Under the pieces are notes generated by a model. The model did no database searches. It saw only the letters and a program-made list of their open reading frames with translations, and had not been told where the DNA came from. 64,000 nt of DNA from Methylobacter tundripaludum (GTDB lineage: Bacteria > Pseudomonadota > Gammaproteobacteria > Methylococcales > Methylomonadaceae), in the NCBI RefSeq assembly GCF_002934365.1, contig NZ_PTIY01000013.1, positions 48,433 through 112,432 on the forward strand, written 5' to 3'. Shown here one piece after another: positions 17,323-26,109 of this stretch. The first letter of the stretch is position 1; every line of letters begins with the position of its first letter. Position numbers and translations under genes: made by a program.

Positions 17323-20300
17323 TCAGCTACGATTTTCAGGATCAATAGAGATCATGCTCGCGTCTCTGGGTTTTGCAACACCGGCCAATAACTGACTTTC
17401 CAGCTCCTCGACCGGTACCGGCCTGCCAAACAGATAGCCTTGAAACACCGTACAGCCCAGAGATTTTAGAAATTCATCCTGTTCATGATCCTCCACCCCT
17501 TCCGCAACCACATTGATCCCCATCAACTTACCCAGGGCGAATACACTGTTTATAATGAAGGCGTCATTGCTATGTTCCTTAATGCCGTCCACGAAACTTT
17601 TATCGATTTTTATCTGGTCAAGCGGCAGGTTTTTCAGATAGCTGAGCGATGAGTAGCCGGTGCCGAAATCATCCATGGTAAGAAGCACACCGATAGACCT
17701 GAGTTCCAGCATTTTTTCGATGGCGGTATTCATTTCTTTCAATACCATCCCCTCGGTCAGCTCCAGTTTAAGCTGCATCGGCTCAATAGCATATTGCGTC
17801 ATGATCTCGCGCACTTCATCGACGAAACCGGGTTGATAGAACTGTCTGGCGCTAAGGTTTACGGCAATACTGAGTTTTCGGGTCAAGGGCCGGTCGCGCC
17901 ACACCTTGAGTTGGGCGCAGGCGGTCCGCAACACCCAACGCCCGATAACCAGAATGGTATCCGTCTCTTCGGCGACCGGAATAAACTGCATCGGTGAAAT
18001 TAAGCCAAGATCGGGATGATTCCACCGAATCAGCGCCTCCACGCCGACCATCTGGCCATTGTCGTCAACCTGGGGCTGATAGAAAAGCTTTAATTGATCA
18101 TTGTTGATGGCCTGTCTTAAAGCGAATTCAAAGTTAACCCGTTGCTCCAGCTCTTGTTGCATGGCCGGATCAAAAAAACGGTACGCATTTTTGCCGCTCT
18201 TTTTTGCGGCATACATAGCGGTATCGGCACGCGCCAGTACGGCATCGGCTGTCGTGGCGGGATCGCCGATCAGCACTACGCCGATACTGCTTGAGCAATT
18301 ATGTACGACACTGCTCAAGCTATAAGGCTCGGCCAACGCCGCAACAATCTTTTCCGCAACGGTTTTTACTTGAACCGCGGCATTGTCATAGGCGGTATCA
18401 AGATCCTCCAGCAGCACGATAAACTCATCGCCGCCCAACCGCGCCACCGCATCTACTTCACGCACACAGGCTTTCAGCCGGTGCGCAACTTCAATCAGCA
18501 ACTCATCGCCCACACCATGCCCCTGAGTGTCATTTAACAACTTGAAATTATCCAGATCGAGAAATAACAACGCGGCGTGACATCCTGTACGCGCATTAAC
18601 GGCGATGGCATGATCCAGGCGCTCAGTCAACAGGCGCCGATTCGCCAACCCAGTCAACGTATCGTAGAAAGCCAGGTTTTTTATCTTTTCCTCGGACACT
18701 TTGCGCTCGGTAATGTCCTTGAAATTCCCCACATAATGGGTGATCCGCCCCAATTCATCCTTAATGGCCGTAATGGCGAGCCATTTTGGATAGACGTGTC
18801 CATCCTTGTGCCGATCCCATATTTCCCCTTCCCACTGTCCATCGCGTTGCAAAATGTAGTGCATGGCGTGATAAAAGTCGGGATCATGACATCCTGACTT
18901 AAGGATGGAAGGTTTCTTGCCGATGGCTTCCTCCGGGGTATAACCGGTAATCTGGGTAAATGCCCGATTGACGCGCACGATAATTTCGTCGGCGTCGGTA
19001 ATAACGATACCTTCCTGAGTCTCGAACGCGGCAGCGGCAATATGCAATTCCTGTTCGGCCCGTTTGCGTTCGGTGATATCTCTAAAAAAAGCGACAAAAT
19101 ATCCACTGCCTTCATCGATGAAAGAAACATTGACTTCAACATCCCACTCGCTGCCGTCTTTACGGCGATGCCGGGTTTCAAACGTATCGGTTCCCTGCCG
19201 CATAATATTGGCGATGCGTTCTGCCGTTTCCTCCGGGGATTCCTGCGCTTCCAATTCACTAATACGCATACCGACCAATTCCGTTTCGGAATACCCGGAA
19301 AGGCGGGCATACGTGGGGTTGACTTCCAACAACCGCCCTTCGCTATCCACTTGCCAGAATCCTTCCCCTGTGCTTTGAATGACCGAATGGTATTTTCTAT
19401 GCCGCTGCTCAAGCTCGGCGGTACGCTCAACAACCTGTTTCTCCAGCTCACGTTCGGAGGTTTTCAGCCTGTTTAGCGTGTCACCCAATTGTTGGTCGAT
19501 GCTATTGAACAGCTGCCCCAACTCGGCAATTTCGCAGTAATCTGTTGAGCGGACCCTATGCGTGAAGTCTCCCCTGTACAAGGCCCGCGCCATATCGATT
19601 AGGTCGATCAGCGGTTTTGTCATACTCCTGCCGACCATCGTTGCGATTAACCAGGCCGCACAAGCAAAAAGGAAGGTCGCGATGCTCAGCCCGAAAACCA
19701 ATCGCCTCAATGGCGCGAAAGCTTCCGCCTGCTCAATATGTGCCATGATGCAACCGCCGCCGATCTCCGGCACAAACGAAAAACCATGAATGACGGGAAC
19801 GTTGCGATAATCAACACCGAGAACCTGGTTGCTTTCATTGTGCGAACAGCGCCCCATCGGTTCAACTGAAATGTCTTGAATAAGCCCTTGAGGCGGCGGA
19901 AAACGCGGCTTGGTGACAAAAAAGCCTTGGTTATCAGTCAGAAAAGTTTCCCCTGACCGCCCCAATAGAGAAGATGCGACGAAAATATCTTGCAATCGTT
20001 GTCCAGGATAAGTCGTCACCAGGCTCAAGCCCGATGCCGAATCGAGCGCAATAAAGGAAATCAAGCGGGCGCCGTTTACCTTGGAGGTTGATATGGCTGC
20101 TATCTGCCCAGGCGGAAACGGTTTATTAAAGGTATCGAGCGACATAGCATCGGCGCCCACAATAATGTCGTTTTCGATCCCTGAATGCAGGGTAAGACCG
20201 GCCGCATGATTGATGTCGGCAAATATCTCTATTCTGTCCCGGGCGCAAGCATTGAAACCTTCGCCGCTACCGCGACAGACGGCAATTAAAGTCTCCAACA

Positions 20301-20502
20301 AACCTTTAGCCCGCTCGTTATCTTCATACAGCCGCCTACGCGTTGCTTCATAGCATGTGTTGGCTATCTGTCCCACATCCTCGACACGGCTTTCCTTGAT
20401 CGCATCGTATAAAAACCAGTACGCCGCAACGCCTATTAATCCGGTAGGCAGCAGAATGCATAGCAGCAGCACGGCAGTTAAATGTGTTTTTATTGTTGTC
20501 AT
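17323..20502 (-). CDS. membrane sensor with Cache, HAMP, two PAS, GGDEF and EAL domains
   Basis: A 1059-residue inner-membrane protein for cyclic-di-GMP turnover. TM1 (~residues 7-27) and TM2 (~272-292) enclose a periplasmic Cache-like sensor. A HAMP domain (MVGRSMTKPLIDLI) and a coiled coil follow. Two PAS domains come next (VIQSTGEGFWQVDSEGRLLE, ending FFRDITERK; then GIVITDADEIIVRVN, ending FKDITERK). The GGDEF domain has an intact RLGGDEF and the EAL domain has VEALIRW, DDFGTGYSSL and GYLFGRP, so both activities are possible. It is a stand-alone gene downstream of the element's attR. The ligand is unknown. Confidence 0.93.
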   Translation of the reverse strand: MTTIKTHLTAVLLLCILLPTGLIGVAAYWFLYDAIKESRVEDVGQIANTCYEATRRRLYEDNERAKGLLETLIAVCRGSGEGFNACARDRIEIFADINHAAGLTLHSGIENDIIVGADAMSLDTFNKPFPPGQIAAISTSKVNGARLISFIALDSASGLSLVTTYPGQRLQDIFVASSLLGRSGETFLTDNQGFFVTKPRFPPPQGLIQDISVEPMGRCSHNESNQVLGVDYRNVPVIHGFSFVPEIGGGCIMAHIEQAEAFAPLRRLVFGLSIATFLFACAAWLIATMVGRSMTKPLIDLIDMARALYRGDFTHRVRSTDYCEIAELGQLFNSIDQQLGDTLNRLKTSERELEKQVVERTAELEQRHRKYHSVIQSTGEGFWQVDSEGRLLEVNPTYARLSGYSETELVGMRISELEAQESPEETAERIANIMRQGTDTFETRHRRKDGSEWDVEVNVSFIDEGSGYFVAFFRDITERKRAEQELHIAAAAFETQEGIVITDADEIIVRVNRAFTQITGYTPEEAIGKKPSILKSGCHDPDFYHAMHYILQRDGQWEGEIWDRHKDGHVYPKWLAITAIKDELGRITHYVGNFKDITERKVSEEKIKNLAFYDTLTGLANRRLLTERLDHAIAVNARTGCHAALLFLDLDNFKLLNDTQGHGVGDELLIEVAHRLKACVREVDAVARLGGDEFIVLLEDLDTAYDNAAVQVKTVAEKIVAALAEPYSLSSVVHNCSSSIGVVLIGDPATTADAVLARADTAMYAAKKSGKNAYRFFDPAMQQELEQRVNFEFALRQAINNDQLKLFYQPQVDDNGQMVGVEALIRWNHPDLGLISPMQFIPVAEETDTILVIGRWVLRTACAQLKVWRDRPLTRKLSIAVNLSARQFYQPGFVDEVREIMTQYAIEPMQLKLELTEGMVLKEMNTAIEKMLELRSIGVLLTMDDFGTGYSSLSYLKNLPLDQIKIDKSFVDGIKEHSNDAFIINSVFALGKLMGINVVAEGVEDHEQDEFLKSLGCTVFQGYLFGRPVPVEELESQLLAGVAKPRDASMISIDPENRS

Positions 20503-21089
20503 TTTTTACCGCCCGCTCATTTTACGTGGCTTTTTAAAAACCATAAACACAGCACTCTTGGTCCGGTTATTTCTCGAACTTGTGCAATTTAAGCGCAATA
20601 CTTCGGAACAGCTTAACCGGTATAGTTTCTGCTCTCGGCCAAGAACAGGAGCTGACGACCATACAATGCCAAAAAAAGATGTGACACGGCACACAAAAGG
20701 TTATTTCCACAATGATAAAAAGTATATCTGTCTTTTAGCACACAAAAAACAAGCATGTAAAACCAAATAATGCCGCCAAGAAGAAATCGCCGCAGTCAGC
20801 AGCATTGGAACCGATCATTATTTCGGTCATATTTAAGGCGTACAGCCATCGAAGATCAGGGCAGAGCGCCATTTTCTTAGGATAGAGTACCCATTAGCGC
20901 TTATTTTATTACGCACGGACGGTGTTTCCACGTTTGCCGCGCCGAGCACCGCTCTGCAACAAACAAAGACCGCGTAACATCAGTTATGTAAGTAATTGTA
21001 CGGATTTCTTATGGTGCGCAAACGCCAGATACTTCGTTATGCGTTTTTAGCGGTTCTCATCTAGCTTTAACTAAACGAGGAGTAAGACT
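20503..21089. other. 587-bp gap without a recognised gene
   Basis: The open frames here lack ribosome sites and family features. I see no tRNA, clear terminator or repeat. It presumably holds the divergent promoters of the flanking genes. Confidence 0.5.
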
Positions 21090-21605
21090 GTGAAAAATCA
21101 CCTATTAATATTGACCGGATTTATACTATTTTCTGCGACAGCATCGGCTCTTGAAAAAACCGCCGCCGCGCCTAACGATCAAGTACATCAACGCACTCAG
21201 CAATCGGCGCCGTTTGCCCTGGATCAAACCCTGGAAACATTTACCAAAACCGTTCATGGCGGAGTTCAGCATGTAATCGCCAAATCGGCGGACAATGCCG
21301 GGCAAATAAAATTAGTCCAGACGCATCTGCTGAAAATTGCCAATGAGTTCAGAAAAGGTGATTTTTCTGCGACAGAGCGCATCCACGGTGCCGGCATGCC
21401 GGGCCTCGCCCAATTAAAAAAGGCGGAAACTAACGATATAAAATTTGAATACGAAGCCTTACCTAATGGCGCACAAATCCATTATTCGACTGAATACCCC
21501 CGGTTTGTTGAAGCGCTACATGAATGGTTTGACGCCCAGAAAAGCGAACACGGTAACGATGAAATACCGGCGCATAGCCGGCATCATTCCTCCCCTGCCG
21601 AGTAA
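21090..21605 (+). CDS. periplasmic protein of unknown function
   Basis: A 171-residue exported protein. Signal peptide MKNHLLILTGFILFSATASA, then a helical region (LDQTLETFTKTVHGGVQHVI) and a compact C-terminal part with HGAGMPGLAQLKKAETNDIK and LPNGAQIHYSTEYPRFVEAL, ending in a His-rich tail. The pattern MPGLAQL to HYST and ALHEWFDAQ recurs in small periplasmic proteins that databases sometimes mislabel as aspartate carbamoyltransferase; there is no such enzyme domain. The start is GTG at 21090, fixed by AGGAG 8 bases upstream. The role is unknown. Confidence 0.7.
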   Translation: MKNHLLILTGFILFSATASALEKTAAAPNDQVHQRTQQSAPFALDQTLETFTKTVHGGVQHVIAKSADNAGQIKLVQTHLLKIANEFRKGDFSATERIHGAGMPGLAQLKKAETNDIKFEYEALPNGAQIHYSTEYPRFVEALHEWFDAQKSEHGNDEIPAHSRHHSSPAE

Positions 21606-21854
21606 ATTAAGACCGCCAACCCCATATTCCACGGCTTGAGACCTTGCAAGTCGAAATCGGGGTGCTTCTGACGGCATGACAACGGAGATTGCCGCCGAAA
21701 ATCGAGTTCAGGAGGATCGTTTGATCCTGCGTAACAACACGGCCCGGCAAATATCCGGCCAGCGCCAATGCCCGGTCTTCAGCCGCCGATCCGCTTACTC
21801 GGTTTTCTTTAAACGCGGCCTACAATAGCGCGAAGTCATAACCGGAGAGTTATC

Positions 21855-22877
21855 ATGAGCATACAAACCGAACTGCAATCCACAATTACCGACCTGGTCG
21901 TCAAGGGCAAAGGCATACTGGCCGCCGATGAGAGCCACCCGACCATGACCAAGCGCTTTAAAGCGATCAATGTAGAATCAACCGAGGAAAGCCGCCGCGC
22001 TTATCGCTCATTACTGCTGACTACGCCGGGCTTAGGCGAATTCAGCAGCGGAATTATCCTGTTTGAAGAAACCCTGGAGCAAAAAACCGATGACGGCAAA
22101 CTGCTTCCGCAAGTGGCGGCCGAACAAGGCATAGTACCGGGCATCAAAGTGGATAAAGGCACCCTGCCCCTGGCAAATGCAGCCGGCGATTTAATTACCC
22201 AAGGCCTGGACGGACTGGCTGAACGGCTAACGGGCTACAAAGAACATGGAGCCCGATTCGCCAAATGGCGCGAGATTTATTCCATCAGCGCACTTAATCC
22301 GACTCCGCTCGGCATAGCCGCTAATGCCGAGGTATTGGCGCGTTACGCCGCGATTTGCCAGTCACTGGGCATCGTACCTATTGTCGAGCCGGAAGTATTG
22401 CTGGACGGCGACCACACCATTGAGCGCTGCCTTGAAGTGACGGAAGCTGTCCAACATGCCGTATTCCATGCTTTGCACAGGCATCGTGTGGAACTGGAAT
22501 ATATCGTACTCAAGCCCAGCATGGTGGTGCCGGGTAAAAACGCTCAAAACAAAGCAAGTCCTGAAGAAATTGCCGAAAAAACCCTTGCGCAGTTGCGCCG
22601 TTCCGTCCCCGCGGCAATGCCTGGAATTAATTTTCTTTCCGGCGGACAAACGCCTGAGGAAGCCACGGTAAATCTTAATGCCATGAATGCGATGGCCGGC
22701 AATGCACCGTGGCAATTAAGCTTTTCTTACGGACGGGCATTGCAGCAACCGGTGCTGCAAGCGTGGCAAGGAAAACCGGAAAATATCAAGGCTGCGCAAA
22801 ATGCGTTGTATAAACGCGCGAAACTTAATGGCGCTGCGCGCTACGGAAGCTATACGGCGGAAATGGAAAAAGAATAA
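21855..22877 (+). CDS. fba: class I fructose-bisphosphate aldolase
   Basis: A 340-residue class I aldolase that cleaves fructose 1,6-bisphosphate through a Schiff base with lysine. Motifs include GKGILAADESHPTMTKRF, RRAYRSLLLTTPGLGEFSSG, IVPGIKVDKGTLPL, VPIVEPEVLLDGDH, the Schiff-base lysine in YIVLKPSMVVPG, and INFLSGGQTPEEAT. Bacterial class I enzymes of this eukaryote-like length are less common than class II. In a ribulose-monophosphate methanotroph it would serve hexose cleavage. GGAG precedes the ATG. The stop overlaps the start of ppk2 (TAATG), so the pair is translationally coupled. Confidence 0.95.
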   Translation: MSIQTELQSTITDLVVKGKGILAADESHPTMTKRFKAINVESTEESRRAYRSLLLTTPGLGEFSSGIILFEETLEQKTDDGKLLPQVAAEQGIVPGIKVDKGTLPLANAAGDLITQGLDGLAERLTGYKEHGARFAKWREIYSISALNPTPLGIAANAEVLARYAAICQSLGIVPIVEPEVLLDGDHTIERCLEVTEAVQHAVFHALHRHRVELEYIVLKPSMVVPGKNAQNKASPEEIAEKTLAQLRRSVPAAMPGINFLSGGQTPEEATVNLNAMNAMAGNAPWQLSFSYGRALQQPVLQAWQGKPENIKAAQNALYKRAKLNGAARYGSYTAEMEKE

Positions 22878-23635
22878 TGAACCGGAAAGAATACAAAAAA
22901 ACGCTACACCAATTGCAAATCGAGCTGGTCAAGCTCCAGAATCATATTATCAAGCATAACGATAAGATTCTAATTATCTTTGAAGGCCGCGACGCCGGTG
23001 GAAAAGACGGCACGATAAAACGCATTACCCAATATTTGAGCCCCCGTGAAACGCGCACGGTGGCTCTCGGCAAACCTTCTGACCGGGACAACAGCAGTTG
23101 GTACTTTCAGCGTTACGCGGCGCACCTTCCCTCCACTCAGGAAATGGTGCTGTTCAACCGCAGCTGGTACAACCGCGCGGGAGTGGAACGCGTCATGGGA
23201 TTTTGCACCGATGAGCAATACCATGAGTTTCTTGAAACCGTACCCGACTTCGAGCAGATGCTGGTTCGATCCGGCATTAAACTGCTGAAATATTATCTGG
23301 ATATTAGCCGGGATGAACAAAAAAAACGCCTGGAAGACCGGGAGCAAAACCCGCTCAAGCAATGGAAAAGCAGTCCCATCGATAAAGCGGCGACTAAGTA
23401 TTGGGATGAATACAGTCTGGCCCGCAACATCATGCTTGCCAGAACCCATCACATCAACGCGCCCTGGACTGTTGTCAGGGCTGACGATAAACAATCCGCC
23501 CGCATCAACGTGATTAAAGATATGTTGTTTCGTCTTGATTACAAAAACAAGAACGAAAAGCTGATATTGCCTGACGCAAATATCGTTTTCAATTATGACG
23601 AAGGTTACCTGCAAAACGGCATGATTGCGCCGTAA
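22877..23635 (+). CDS. ppk2: polyphosphate kinase 2
   Basis: A 252-residue PPK2-family kinase that moves phosphate between polyphosphate and nucleoside diphosphates or monophosphates. It has the Walker A motif EGRDAGGKDG (about residues 36-45), KRITQYLSPRETRTVALGKP, the Walker B-like LFNRSWYNRAGVERVMGF and the lid-region RLEDREQNPLKQWKSSPID, then WDEYSLARNIMLARTH. It is a single-domain form; sequence alone does not settle whether GDP/ADP or AMP is preferred. It overlaps the aldolase gene by one base, which links glycolysis-type flux with polyphosphate use. Confidence 0.94.
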   Translation: MNRKEYKKTLHQLQIELVKLQNHIIKHNDKILIIFEGRDAGGKDGTIKRITQYLSPRETRTVALGKPSDRDNSSWYFQRYAAHLPSTQEMVLFNRSWYNRAGVERVMGFCTDEQYHEFLETVPDFEQMLVRSGIKLLKYYLDISRDEQKKRLEDREQNPLKQWKSSPIDKAATKYWDEYSLARNIMLARTHHINAPWTVVRADDKQSARINVIKDMLFRLDYKNKNEKLILPDANIVFNYDEGYLQNGMIAP

Positions 23636-23685
23636 TTATTAGCCTTGTAAAGATGCAAGGCCGGACAAGAAAACTCACGGTTTCT

Positions 23686-24021
23686 TCAATAATGGTAATG
23701 AAGGCCGCATTTCCCAAAGAGCCGATTGCTGAGGGGAGCCTCGCCTACCGTGTTCTGAATAACATCCATATTGCAATTCACGTTAACCGGTTTTCTCTTT
23801 AATGCAAACGCTTGAGCTTCGGTGTCGCTGTCGCGCGTCGCCGCATTCATTAATCCGCTTGTTTTTTCTGCCGCGAGCCATTGATTCGGCAATGTTAATA
23901 TTAATTTAGCAGGCGGAGCCGTCTTTTTAAATGTCTTTACAGGAACCGCATGCACGGGCATCGAATAACAAAGAACAATAATAGCCGTCAATATCGTCTT
24001 TAAGAAAATAGCCATTTTCAT
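23686..24021 (-). CDS. secreted protein of unknown function
   Basis: A 111-residue protein with a clear signal peptide (MKMAIFLKTILTAIIVLCYS to VHA). The mature part is short and basic, with two cysteines near NVNCNMDVIQN and FGKCGLHYHY. No family is recognised. A GGGGAAA sits at ribosome distance from the ATG. It converges with ppk2 and lies downstream of the TetR gene on the same strand, but 126 bp away. Confidence 0.6.
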   Translation of the reverse strand: MKMAIFLKTILTAIIVLCYSMPVHAVPVKTFKKTAPPAKLILTLPNQWLAAEKTSGLMNAATRDSDTEAQAFALKRKPVNVNCNMDVIQNTVGEAPLSNRLFGKCGLHYHY

Positions 24022-24147
24022 GATTTTTCCCCAAGCTAACCTCAGTCATTACAAAGAGTAGACAATATGGCGAAAAAATCAATATTTGATGGTTTTTTAT
24101 TAAGTTATATTAATTTATTAATGTAGAGTAACAAGCCTCAGCAAAAA

Positions 24148-24783
24148 CTATCCCCTCACATTATTCAGGCAACCGCGCAGGAAGAGGCCAACGGACTGCC
24201 GGACCCAAACATCGATTTCCGCTTCGTCGGGTGTTGGTTCCAAACCCAGTTGCAGCTTTTGAAACCGTCCATTGCGTAATGCGCTCAAGAAATGGTCGGC
24301 AAGAAAATGCGGATCTACCGCCGCAAAATACCCCGTTTGCTGCTGCCGGGCGAAAAACTGCCTGAGATGATCGAGAGTGCGTTGCGGCCCTTGCTCATAG
24401 AATTGAGTGGCAAGATCGGGAAATCGCAGCGACTCGCCAATCAGTATGGTGCGCATACGCACCACCTCCGGCCTTGTGATCCGATACAGGAATTGCTTGG
24501 CAAAAGAAATTAATGCTTCCTCTGGAGAATTCTCCAGAACATTTTCCTCCGACAGGCTGGTGACGAATTGGTCGCTGCAGCGCTTGATCACAGCGCCGAA
24601 TAATCCGGCCTTACCGCCGAACTGACTATAGATAGTCCGCATTGACACGCGCGCATCCCGCGCGATGGTTTCCAAACTGAGGTTGCCGTAGCCGTTTTCA
24701 AGGAAAAGACTGAAGGCTGTGTCCAACAGCCGGTCACGGCTTAGGCATTCTTCCCCTTTTCGGGGACGCCCGCATTTAATCAT
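24148..24783 (-). CDS. TetR/AcrR-family repressor of the RND operon
   Basis: A 211-residue regulator. N-terminal helix-turn-helix: RDRLLDTAFSLFLENGYGNL, then SLETIARDARVSMRTIYSQF and GGKAGLF. The C-terminal ligand domain (VVRMRTILIGESLRFPDLAT, then FYEQGPQR) is of the AefR-like kind. It diverges from the efflux operon across a 105-bp gap containing a 26-bp palindrome, so it very likely represses mfp-rnd-omf and itself. The inducer is unknown. Confidence 0.92.
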   Translation of the reverse strand: MIKCGRPRKGEECLSRDRLLDTAFSLFLENGYGNLSLETIARDARVSMRTIYSQFGGKAGLFGAVIKRCSDQFVTSLSEENVLENSPEEALISFAKQFLYRITRPEVVRMRTILIGESLRFPDLATQFYEQGPQRTLDHLRQFFARQQQTGYFAAVDPHFLADHFLSALRNGRFQKLQLGLEPTPDEAEIDVWVRQSVGLFLRGCLNNVRG

Positions 24784-24833
24784 GGTGTAGCACTCACAAA
24801 ATTAGTTGACTAAAACAGTAGGATACCTTAGAT

Positions 24834-24859
24834 TAAATGATAATATATCTTATCATTTA
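24834..24859. promoter_or_regulatory. palindromic operator, probably for the TetR regulator
   Basis: TAAATGATAA-TATATC-TTATCATTTA is a perfect inverted repeat with 10-bp arms, 29 bp before the start of the efflux operon. A second small palindrome TTAGT-TG-ACTAA lies at 24802-24813 next to the tetR start. Confidence 0.75.
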
Positions 24860-24888
24860 TTACTATCAAATATCAGGGTGTAAAGACG

Positions 24889-26106
24889 ATGAAAAAAGAA
24901 ACGTATCTATCGGTTGCTATCCATCGCTTGAACATCCCGAAAAGGTCAATGCAGCGCACACGAAACGGCATGCTTGCCGCCGTCACCCTTCTGGCGCTGG
25001 TCGGGTGCGGAAATCAAGACGATCCCGGCTCTAATCAGCGTCCGGTGCCCAATGTCAAAATCGCACAGCCTGTGTCCCAGCAAGTTACTGAATGGGACGA
25101 ATACACCGGGCGTATCGAAGCCGTGGAATCGGTAGACGTGCGCGCGCGGGTCAGCGGCTATCTGGATAAAGTCAACTTCAAGGCGGGCGACCAGGTAAAA
25201 AAAGGCGACCTTTTGTTCCAGATCGACCCGAAACCCTTCACCGCTCAGTTGAACTATGCCGTAGCTGAACTGGAAGGCGCTAAATCCCGGCACGAATTGG
25301 CAAAAAACGATCTGGCGCGCGCCGAGCGTTTGTTTCGCGCCAAAGCCATTTCCGAAGAGGAGCATGACGCCCGCAGTAAGGGGCTGCGCGAAACACTTGC
25401 CGCCGTTCAGTCTGCAGAGGCCAATGTTTACACGGCACGGTTAAATCTGGAGTATACCCAGGTGCGCTCCCCGATAAACGGACGGATCGGCCGCGAATTA
25501 ATCACCGCCGGTAACGTGGTCAACGGCGGCGGATCGGATCCAACCTTGTTGACCTTTATCGTCTCCACCGACCCTGTTTATGTTTACGTGGATGCGGACG
25601 AACGCTCGGTACTGAAATACCGGCGTCAGGCTCAGAAAGGAGGTACGGGCAACATGGGCGATGAACACACGCCGGTCGAGTTGGCTGTGGCTGATGAAGT
25701 TAACTTCCCCCACCTCGGCCAACTCGATTATATCTCGCCGCGTGAAGATGCGGCCACGGGTACCCTGACCATGCGGGGTGTGTTCGCCAACCCGGATGGA
25801 TTGTTAAGTCCCGGCTTTTTTGCCCGCATGCGGGTTCGCGGCAGCACTCCGTACCCCGCGATATTGATTCCCGACCGGGCTATCGGTACGGACCAGGCGC
25901 AGCAGTTTATCTGGGTAGTCAATCAGGAAAACCAAGTGGAATACCGCAAACTATCGCTGGGTGCGCATATCGGCGATTCCCGTGTGGTTACCGAGGGGTT
26001 AAAGCCCGACGAATGGATTGTTACCGAAGGCATCCAGAAACTCAAACCGGGCATTAAGGTGAATCCTGAACGCATCTCGCTGACCAAGCAAGATGGAGCA
26101 AAGTAG
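24889..26106 (+). CDS. RND efflux periplasmic adaptor (MexE/AcrA-like lipoprotein)
   Basis: The membrane-fusion subunit that links the inner-membrane RND pump to the outer-membrane channel. It has an N-terminal lipoprotein signal (LLALVGC), the biotinyl-like segment (DVRARVSGYLDKVNFKAGDQ, then VKKGDLLFQIDPKPF), a coiled-coil hairpin (residues ~115-185), then YTQVRSPINGRIGRELITAG and the barrel and proximal domains (ISPREDAATGTLTMRGVF). The frame opens at 24889; an ATG at 24949 (MQRTRNGMLAAV) would give a cleaner signal peptide with AAAGG before it, so the true start may be there. It overlaps no gene; the pump starts 3 bp after its stop. Confidence 0.93.
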   Translation: MKKETYLSVAIHRLNIPKRSMQRTRNGMLAAVTLLALVGCGNQDDPGSNQRPVPNVKIAQPVSQQVTEWDEYTGRIEAVESVDVRARVSGYLDKVNFKAGDQVKKGDLLFQIDPKPFTAQLNYAVAELEGAKSRHELAKNDLARAERLFRAKAISEEEHDARSKGLRETLAAVQSAEANVYTARLNLEYTQVRSPINGRIGRELITAGNVVNGGGSDPTLLTFIVSTDPVYVYVDADERSVLKYRRQAQKGGTGNMGDEHTPVELAVADEVNFPHLGQLDYISPREDAATGTLTMRGVFANPDGLLSPGFFARMRVRGSTPYPAILIPDRAIGTDQAQQFIWVVNQENQVEYRKLSLGAHIGDSRVVTEGLKPDEWIVTEGIQKLKPGIKVNPERISLTKQDGAK

Positions 26107-26109
26107 ACC

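Noticed and set aside
18681..19451. 256-codon frame inside the GGDEF/EAL gene
   Set aside because: It is on the same strand in another frame, within conserved PAS domains; no ribosome site.
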